Below the pieces are notes generated by a model. That model had not been told where the DNA came from, searched no databases, and saw only the letters and a program-made list of their open reading frames with translations. A stretch of DNA of 6,322 nucleotides, taken from the NCBI GenBank assembly GCA_024405075.1, contig JAKSPG010000075.1, forward strand, positions 1 to 6,322, in the 5' to 3' direction. Below, piece by piece: positions 1 to 4,335 of the stretch. Made by a program: the position numbers and the translations under genes. The DNA comes from Elusimicrobiaceae bacterium (GTDB taxonomy: Bacteria > Elusimicrobiota > Elusimicrobia > Elusimicrobiales > Elusimicrobiaceae). The stretch's first letter is position 1, and every line of letters starts with the position of its first letter.

Positions 1-11
1 GGCAAACATAC

Positions 12-44
12 AAAAAAGCGGCACAAACAGTTGGTTTGTGCCGC
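12..44 (-). terminator. Intrinsic terminator of the sppA/Yip1-like unit
   Basis: A perfect 11-bp inverted repeat (arms 18-28 and 34-44, core GCGGCACAAAC) closes a 5-nt loop. Read on the minus strand, the hairpin is followed immediately by six T residues (17 down to 12), the layout of a rho-independent terminator. It begins 21 bp past the stop codon of the Yip1-like gene, so it should end the leftward sppA transcript. There is no T-run on the plus-strand side, so it looks one-directional. Confidence 0.9.
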
Positions 45-65
45 CCGTGCATCTACAATAGTTCC

Positions 66-629
66 TTAAAACAGCAACGTTATCCCCCACACCAAAAACA
101 CGCTGAGTAGTACCAACGCAACACAAGCGGGCACGCCCGCGAGCAGCCACGCTCCTAACGCTTTGCCGTACGATACGTCATACGCCCGTTTCACGCCCCG
201 CGTCAAGTAACCCAACTGCAAACCTAACACCAAAAGCAGCGCCAAAGGTGCGAACCAACCTAATTGTGCCGACGGAATGGCTGCCGCGATGAGCGCAAAA
301 GCAATCAAAAGGCCTTTGATAAATCCGGCCGAGCCGACCAACACAAACAATTTAACGGGGGAGGTTTTCACGCGCATAAAATCTAAAAATAGCCCGCAAA
401 AAGAAGCCACGAAACAGCCGGCCGTCAATTCCGCTGCGAATATTACCGCTATCTTAAAGAATAACGCCAATACGCTCGTGCCGCCGGACACGTTAAAAAA
501 CAGCACCCAGCTCAACGCCGCAGCAAAATAACCTACATACGCCTGTGTGAGCGAGCGTTCCTCCAGCAATTGTTGCAAAGCCTCCTCGGGGCGATTTACA
601 TAATTAAAGTAGGACTTAAGCAAATGCAT
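66..629 (-). CDS. Yip1-like polytopic membrane protein of unknown function
   Basis: A 187-residue, very hydrophobic protein. A short amphipathic N-terminus with an 'RPEEALQQLLEE' stretch precedes about five membrane segments, at roughly residues 29-46, 52-82, 92-118, 123-142 and 160-186. A Pro-containing N-terminal segment followed by five helices in about 190 residues resembles bacterial Yip1-domain proteins, whose role is generally unknown; the family match is from overall shape, not a diagnostic motif. I chose the ATG at 629, not the in-frame GTG at 653, because AGAGGG lies 6 nt upstream of the ATG, while the GTG would overlap sppA by 13 nt. The gene starts 11 nt after the sppA stop, and its ribosome binding site touches that stop, so translation is probably coupled. 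Its place in one unit with sppA suggests a membrane or envelope role, but nothing specific can be claimed. Confidence 0.75.
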   Translation of the reverse strand: MHLLKSYFNYVNRPEEALQQLLEERSLTQAYVGYFAAALSWVLFFNVSGGTSVLALFFKIAVIFAAELTAGCFVASFCGLFLDFMRVKTSPVKLFVLVGSAGFIKGLLIAFALIAAAIPSAQLGWFAPLALLLVLGLQLGYLTRGVKRAYDVSYGKALGAWLLAGVPACVALVLLSVFLVWGITLLF

Positions 630-635
630 AAAAAA

Positions 636-641
636 CCCTCT
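636..641 (-). promoter_or_regulatory. Ribosome binding site deciding the Yip1-like gene start
   Basis: AGAGGG on the minus strand is followed by a 6-nt T-only spacer and then the ATG at 629. Its first base is the last base of the sppA TAA stop, so a ribosome ending sppA sits on the initiation site of the next gene. This favours the ATG over the upstream GTG at 653. Confidence 0.75.
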
Positions 642-1786
642 TAATGCACCCACAAATACGATACACTAGGTGTGGCCAACGCCTGCAACTCTTTGACAAG
701 CGTGCGCGATTCCATGCTAGAGCCAAGCGAGAAAATAAATTCCCGGATACCGTCCCCACGTTGCGAAAGCACCTTGGGGTCTTTGAGGCCGGCTAATTCG
801 CCCGCCAGCAAACGGGCTTCTTCTTCACCACCGAGTTTATCCACAAAACCCAAATTGTACGCCCGCTGGCCCGTAAATACGCGCCCATCGGTATATTCCA
901 ATAAATCTTCTTCTTTTACTTCCGGCCGGCCAGCTTTGACAGCGGCAAAAAATTGCGTGTACGTATCGTTGACCATATCTTGCAAAATGGCTTTTTCGGC
1001 CGTTGTCATCGGGCGGTAGGCAGAGCCGATATCTTTGTATTTTCCAGACGTAATCGGTATCATTTTCACACCGATTTTTTCAAACAATCCTTCCACGTTG
1101 CCCGTCTGCATAATTACCCCTACGGACCCGGTAATCGTGCCCGGCTCAGCTACGATTTTATCCGCCGCCATGGCAATATAAAACCCGCCGGATGCCGCTA
1201 CATCTCTAAAAAGTGCCACTATTTTTTTGCCTTTTTGTTTCGCTTTTAATAGTTCTCCGTAAATGTTTTGCACGGACGCCACCGTCCCGCCGGGAGAATT
1301 AATATCCAGCACAATGGCTTTTACGTTTTTGTCTTCCGTGGCTTGGCGAATGCGCTTGGCAATCGCCGCCGCGCCCATCGGCCGCGCAAAAGGACTTGTG
1401 TTATTATCCTGCGCAATGACGCCGCGCACTTTAATCCACGCCAAACCGGGCTTGGAAGATTTCGCCAGTGAAGACACCAACACCGCCGTCCCCTCCTGCA
1501 CGGGTGTTTCGGCTGTCTTCGGGCATTTGGCTACCGGGCGCACCGCTAAATACAGCCCGCAACAGGCCGATACCAAAAACACAAGCAGCAAAAGAAAACC
1601 CCACACACTGCGCGGCGTAAAAGTGGAGTGCGGCGGCGGAAGCGGACCTTCGTGGGAAGTAACCGGCTTGTCCGTGGAAACTCCCGCCGACTCATCTGCT
1701 TGCAGTTTCTTTTCCCACTGTTCTGTTGGCAAATGGGTGGACGTTTTGTCAAAATCGGAAAGATTTTCGTTTTTATTTTCAGCCAT
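641..1786 (-). CDS. sppA: Signal peptide peptidase SppA, S49 family serine protease
   Basis: A 381-residue membrane-anchored protease expected to degrade cleaved signal peptides in or at the cytoplasmic membrane. A polar, Pro-rich N-terminal stretch (about residues 1-60) precedes one transmembrane helix (about 62-82), and a single S49 domain (about 115-335) should lie outside the membrane. The motif 'DVAASGGFYIA' holds the nucleophile Ser199. 'SGKYKD' (247-252) supplies the general-base Lys, most likely Lys251, because the 52-residue spacing matches the Ser147/Lys199 dyad of Bacillus subtilis SppA. 'DINSPGG' (161-167) and 'GTITGSVGVI' (216-225) are further family hallmarks. One S49 domain places it with the short Bacillus-type enzymes, not the duplicated E. 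coli form. No other Met precedes the membrane helix, and GAGGAG sits 4 nt before the ATG, so the long cytoplasmic extension appears real. First gene of a leftward unit with the Yip1-like gene. Confidence 0.95.
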   Translation of the reverse strand: MAENKNENLSDFDKTSTHLPTEQWEKKLQADESAGVSTDKPVTSHEGPLPPPHSTFTPRSVWGFLLLLVFLVSACCGLYLAVRPVAKCPKTAETPVQEGTAVLVSSLAKSSKPGLAWIKVRGVIAQDNNTSPFARPMGAAAIAKRIRQATEDKNVKAIVLDINSPGGTVASVQNIYGELLKAKQKGKKIVALFRDVAASGGFYIAMAADKIVAEPGTITGSVGVIMQTGNVEGLFEKIGVKMIPITSGKYKDIGSAYRPMTTAEKAILQDMVNDTYTQFFAAVKAGRPEVKEEDLLEYTDGRVFTGQRAYNLGFVDKLGGEEEARLLAGELAGLKDPKVLSQRGDGIREFIFSLGSSMESRTLVKELQALATPSVSYLWVH

Positions 1787-1790
1787 AATT

Positions 1791-1796
1791 CTCCTC
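1791..1796 (-). promoter_or_regulatory. Ribosome binding site of sppA
   Basis: GAGGAG on the minus strand lies 4 nt before the ATG at 1786. The spacing is short but the match is strong, and it fixes the start that gives the 60-residue N-terminal extension. Confidence 0.75.
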
Positions 1797-1816
1797 GCTG
1801 TAAAAATATCATCTTA

Positions 1817-1825
1817 ATTATAGCA
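1817..1825 (-). promoter_or_regulatory. Extended -10 promoter element for sppA
   Basis: The minus strand reads TGC-TATAAT: a perfect sigma-70 type -10 hexamer (1822 to 1817) with the TGn extension (1825-1823). Transcription would begin near 1810, about 24 nt before the sppA ATG, leaving room only for the ribosome binding site. No good -35 hexamer is visible 16-18 bp upstream, which extended -10 promoters tolerate. The TGC and first T fall inside the palindrome at 1821-1837. Confidence 0.65.
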
Positions 1826-1837
1826 ATTAAATTGCTA
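1821..1837. promoter_or_regulatory. 17-bp perfect palindrome, candidate operator between divergent promoters
   Basis: TAGCAATTAAATTGCTA is an exact inverted repeat of two 8-bp arms around a central A at 1829. Beyond one mismatch on each side (1820/1838) the symmetry continues for 3 more pairs, giving 1817-1841. Each arm contains the TGC of an outward-facing extended -10 element, so a protein bound here would block both promoters. Part of the symmetry may simply come from two similar -10 elements back to back; the AT-rich core between them (AATTAAATT) is symmetric as well, which that alone does not explain. The regulator is unknown. Confidence 0.5.
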
Positions 1838-1841
1838 AAAT
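1833..1841 (+). promoter_or_regulatory. Extended -10 promoter element for the dapA operon
   Basis: TGC-TAAAAT: five of six matches to TATAAT, with the TGn extension. The predicted transcription start is near 1848, giving a leader of about 28 nt. The -35 region (about 1813-1819, TTAATT-like) is weak and overlaps the opposing -10 element of sppA. Confidence 0.55.
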
Positions 1842-1846
1842 ATGGG

Positions 1847-1860
1847 TACGTTCTTACGTA
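1847..1860 (+). repeat. Small inverted repeat at the predicted 5' end of the dapA transcript
   Basis: TACGT (1847-1851) and ACGTA (1856-1860) are exact reverse complements around the tetraloop TCTT. It begins at or next to the predicted transcription start and ends 2 nt before the AGGAGG site. It could be a second protein-binding half-site pair or a short 5' stem that stabilises the mRNA. A 5-bp stem is weak and may be chance. Confidence 0.35.
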
Positions 1861-1862
1861 TC

Positions 1863-1868
1863 AGGAGG
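1863..1868 (+). promoter_or_regulatory. Ribosome binding site of dapA
   Basis: A full-consensus AGGAGG with a 7-nt spacer to the ATG at 1876. It is stronger than the sites of the downstream genes, as expected for the first gene of a translationally coupled operon, and it confirms the dapA start. Confidence 0.85.
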
Positions 1869-1875
1869 CCGGCTT

Positions 1876-2763
1876 ATGTTTAACGGCGTGTTTACTGCTT
1901 TAGCTACTCCCTTTTTATCTGACGGGAAAATAGACTTCCCCGCGCTGGCGCGCTTATTAGATGCCCAACTGGCGGCTGGGGTAAACGGCATCGTGCTTTT
2001 GGGAACAACGGCCGAAACCCCTACGCTATCAGCCGAAGAAAAGAAACAAATTTTGGATTTTTGCGTTCCGCGCTTGACAGGTAAGTGTAAAATTATCATC
2101 GGCACCGGGACGAACTGCACGTCGACTGCGGTAGCAAACACACGCACCGCCCTGGCCTACAAACCAGACGCCGTGCTGGTAGTTACACCGTATTACAACA
2201 AGCCCAATCCGTCTGGGCTTATCGCCCATTACAAAGCCATAGCGGCGGTGGGATTGCCGATTATTTTATACCACATCCCCGGACGAACGGGCTTAAAACT
2301 GCCGGCCCCGGTACTGGCGGAGTTACTACGCGAAGTACCGCAAATTGTGGGCATCAAAGAATCGGATTACGACCCGGCCCACGTGATGAACACGGCCGTT
2401 AACTACGCAGGGAAATTAGATTATTTATGCGGAAACGATGATTTGTTCCCACAATACTTATCCATTAATGCCGCCGGCATTATCAGCGCGGCAGCTAACG
2501 TGTTTGCACCGGCATTTGTGCAAATTCACCGTCTATTTAAGGAAGGGAAAACGAACGAGTCGTTTGCGCTTTTTGCACAGCTTTACCCGATTATCAAGGC
2601 GTGCTATGCCGAAACCAACCCCACCTGCATTAAATACATGTTGGCTAAACTGGGCTTTGGCACGGCGACGGTACGGCTGCCCTTGGGCCCGATTTCTGAC
2701 GAGCATCAAACCCACATTGACGGACTTTTTAAAACCGTAGACCCGGCCTGGGTCTTGCATTGA
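1876..2763 (+). CDS. dapA: 4-hydroxy-tetrahydrodipicolinate synthase
   Basis: A cytoplasmic TIM-barrel enzyme that condenses pyruvate with L-aspartate 4-semialdehyde, the first committed step of DAP/lysine synthesis. At 295 residues it has the usual length, and key positions align almost without gaps to E. coli DapA. Lys161 (in 'VGIKES') forms the Schiff base with pyruvate; Thr44 ('GTTAETPTL'), Tyr107 ('YYNKP') and Tyr132 are the proton relay; Arg137 in 'YHIPGRT' binds the semialdehyde. Deviations are Ala46 for the usual Gly of GTTGE, and His133 for Asn in the usual YNVPGRT. At lysine-site positions Asn80 and Tyr106 are kept, but E. coli His53, His56 and Glu84 are Ala, Lys and Thr, so lysine feedback is probably weak or absent. 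Homologues of the fold include N-acetylneuraminate lyase and KDG aldolase, but the operon partners asd and dapB settle the assignment. First gene of the operon; 7 bp before asd. Confidence 0.96.
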   Translation: MFNGVFTALATPFLSDGKIDFPALARLLDAQLAAGVNGIVLLGTTAETPTLSAEEKKQILDFCVPRLTGKCKIIIGTGTNCTSTAVANTRTALAYKPDAVLVVTPYYNKPNPSGLIAHYKAIAAVGLPIILYHIPGRTGLKLPAPVLAELLREVPQIVGIKESDYDPAHVMNTAVNYAGKLDYLCGNDDLFPQYLSINAAGIISAAANVFAPAFVQIHRLFKEGKTNESFALFAQLYPIIKACYAETNPTCIKYMLAKLGFGTATVRLPLGPISDEHQTHIDGLFKTVDPAWVLH

Positions 2764-2770
2764 GGTAGTT

Positions 2771-3649
2771 ATGAAAACAGTAGGAATTATCGGAATTAAC
2801 GGCATGGTCGGCCAAAAAATGCGGTCCGAACTGGACAAAATCAAATCCCCTTTTGAAGTAAAAACCTTTGGACGACACGACAACATCCCCGCGCTGGACA
2901 TAGCCGTGCTGTGTACGGATAATCCCGTCAGCCGCCAACTGGCCGCGGACCTAAAAAACCGGGTGAAATTTATGGTGGATATGTCATCCGAGTTTCGCAT
3001 GAGCGAAGGCGTGCCACTTGTCATCCCGGAAATTAACGCTCACGCTATCACAAAAGATACCCCCCTGATTGCTAGCCCCAACTGTACGACCACCGGACTA
3101 GTAATGAGTTTGGCCCCGTTAAAACCGCTGTATCGGTTTGAGGAAGTGTTTTTCTGCTCTTATCAAGCCATTAGCGGCGGCGGGAAAAAATTACTGGACG
3201 ATTTCCACACTCCCGGCTCGTACTACGAAAAAAATTGCGTGCCGCTTATCGGCTCTTTACTGGAAAACGGACACACCAGCGAGGAACTAAAAGGCCTGTA
3301 TGAAAGCCGCAAAATTTTGGAAATTCCGGACTTAAAAGTATACTGCCACACGGTACGCGTGGGCGTAGAGAACAGCCACTCACTGGGCGTTACGGTGCGG
3401 CTTAATAAATCGGCCGATTTGCAAAAAATCAAAGAGGCGTGGAATCAATTCCCGCATTTACAATATAACGAAAAAGTCATCACACCCAAAGAAGCCAGCG
3501 GCCAAGAAACCACCTTTATCTGCCGCCTGCGCAAAGACGTAGAGGACGAAAACGTCATCCACTATTTCATCACGTTTGATAACCTGCTTAAGGGCGCGGC
3601 CATGAACGGGCGGCAAATTGTAGAATTATTACTGGAGCATTTTGTATGA
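2771..3649 (+). CDS. asd: Aspartate-semialdehyde dehydrogenase, short form
   Basis: Reduces L-aspartyl-4-phosphate with NADPH to L-aspartate 4-semialdehyde, the substrate of DapA encoded just upstream. Visible motifs are the Rossmann loop 'GINGMVG' (8-14), 'SSEFRM' (72-77) with the phosphate-binding Arg76, 'SPNCTT' (102-107) with nucleophile Cys105, Gln132 in 'SYQAISGGG', Arg196 and the acid/base His203 in 'RVGVENSHS', and 'DNLLKGAAMNGRQI' (270-283). The usual RVPV..GHS is RVGV..SHS here. At 292 residues it is clearly shorter than the usual 330-370; the missing part lies in the N-terminal domain between the second strand and 'ALDIAVL', where the NADP-contacting SRSAG segment is replaced by 'FGRHDNIP'. 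All catalytic residues remain, so it should be active, possibly with altered cofactor preference. A GAGGT ribosome binding site overlaps the dapA stop; the stop overlaps the dapB start as ATGA. Confidence 0.94.
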   Translation: MKTVGIIGINGMVGQKMRSELDKIKSPFEVKTFGRHDNIPALDIAVLCTDNPVSRQLAADLKNRVKFMVDMSSEFRMSEGVPLVIPEINAHAITKDTPLIASPNCTTTGLVMSLAPLKPLYRFEEVFFCSYQAISGGGKKLLDDFHTPGSYYEKNCVPLIGSLLENGHTSEELKGLYESRKILEIPDLKVYCHTVRVGVENSHSLGVTVRLNKSADLQKIKEAWNQFPHLQYNEKVITPKEASGQETTFICRLRKDVEDENVIHYFITFDNLLKGAAMNGRQIVELLLEHFV

Positions 3650-4335
3650 CAACCCCCGCAGCTAAAAAAGTATTGATTAACGGTGCACACGGCAAAATGG
3701 GCCGCGCGCTGATCCGGTTGATACAAGAACAACCACAACTAGGTTTAACCGTGGCCGCCACGCGTAGCGCGGGCGAAAATGTATCAGCCGACTTTGATAT
3801 CATCATTGATTTTTCCACGCCGCAGGGCGCGCAGGAAGCCTTTGCGCTGGCTAAACAGCACCGCAAACCGTTTTTGACGGGAACTACCAACCTGCCGGAA
3901 ATGTTTTTATTCCAAATGCAACAGGAAGAAAAAATCCCTGTGTTCTTTGCGCCGAACGTCAGTTTAAGCGTGTATTTTTTTACGGAACTCGCCCGCTACG
4001 CGGCACAAATGTATAAAGGGTATGACGTGCACTTGCACGAAATTCACCACGTTCATAAAAAAGATGCCCCCAGCGGCACTGCTAAAAAATTAGCCGATGC
4101 CGTCAACCTCCCCTCCCAACAAGTAACGTATGAACGCGTGGGGGAAACGGTGGGCACGCACGAAGTAAAATTCACTTCCCCTTTGGATGAAATCACCCTC
4201 ACGCACTGCGCCCTCAACCGCGATTTGTTTGCACAATCGGCCTTGGAAATTGCGATTTGGTTAGTCACGTGCCCGAAGGGATTTTATACGATGTCGGACT
4301 ATGCAAAATTTAAATTAAAGGAACATAAAAAATGA
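3646..4335 (+). CDS. dapB: 4-hydroxy-tetrahydrodipicolinate reductase
   Basis: NAD(P)H-dependent cytoplasmic enzyme acting directly after DapA. A Rossmann domain with 'GAHGKMG' (13-19), 'DFSTP' (55-59), 'TGTT' (78-81) and 'APNVSL' (102-107) binds the cofactor. The substrate domain carries 'EIHHVHKKDAPSGTA' (132-146), with His134 and Lys138 matching E. coli His159 and Lys163, then 'GETVGTHEV' (166-174) and 'GFYTMSDY' (212-219). The protein has 229 residues against about 270 in E. coli. About 20 residues are absent after 'AATRSAGE', the loop that normally separates the cofactor-sensing end of the second strand from the next strand; short DapB enzymes are known, as in Thermotoga. The usual THRA.NR..FA.GA motif has Cys188 for Arg/Lys and Ser198 for Gly. 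Start: GGAG 8 nt before the ATG, which overlaps the asd stop by 4 nt; the stop in turn overlaps the next start by 4 nt. Confidence 0.95.
   Translation: MTTPAAKKVLINGAHGKMGRALIRLIQEQPQLGLTVAATRSAGENVSADFDIIIDFSTPQGAQEAFALAKQHRKPFLTGTTNLPEMFLFQMQQEEKIPVFFAPNVSLSVYFFTELARYAAQMYKGYDVHLHEIHHVHKKDAPSGTAKKLADAVNLPSQQVTYERVGETVGTHEVKFTSPLDEITLTHCALNRDLFAQSALEIAIWLVTCPKGFYTMSDYAKFKLKEHKK

Noticed and set aside
629..653. GTG start at 653 for the Yip1-like gene (195 residues)
   Set aside because: It would overlap the sppA 3' end by 13 nt and has no convincing ribosome binding site; the ATG at 629 has AGAGGG at 6 nt.
1555..1575. Lipobox-like 'VSAC' in the SppA membrane helix, suggesting a lipoprotein
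   Set aside because: About 60 polar residues precede the helix, so it is not a lipoprotein signal peptide, and a membrane anchor fits the family.
1263..1817. 184-codon open frame antisense to sppA
   Set aside because: It mirrors the sppA coding strand, has no recognisable domain and no ribosome binding site; sppA itself has unambiguous catalytic motifs.
1787..1875. Lysine riboswitch or T-box leader upstream of dapA
   Set aside because: The whole intergenic region is 89 bp and the predicted leader only about 28 nt, far too short for either element, and no lysine-riboswitch-like or T-box motif is visible.
2533..3024. 163-codon minus-strand frame over dapA/asd
   Set aside because: Antisense to two well-supported genes and across their junction; no domain seen.
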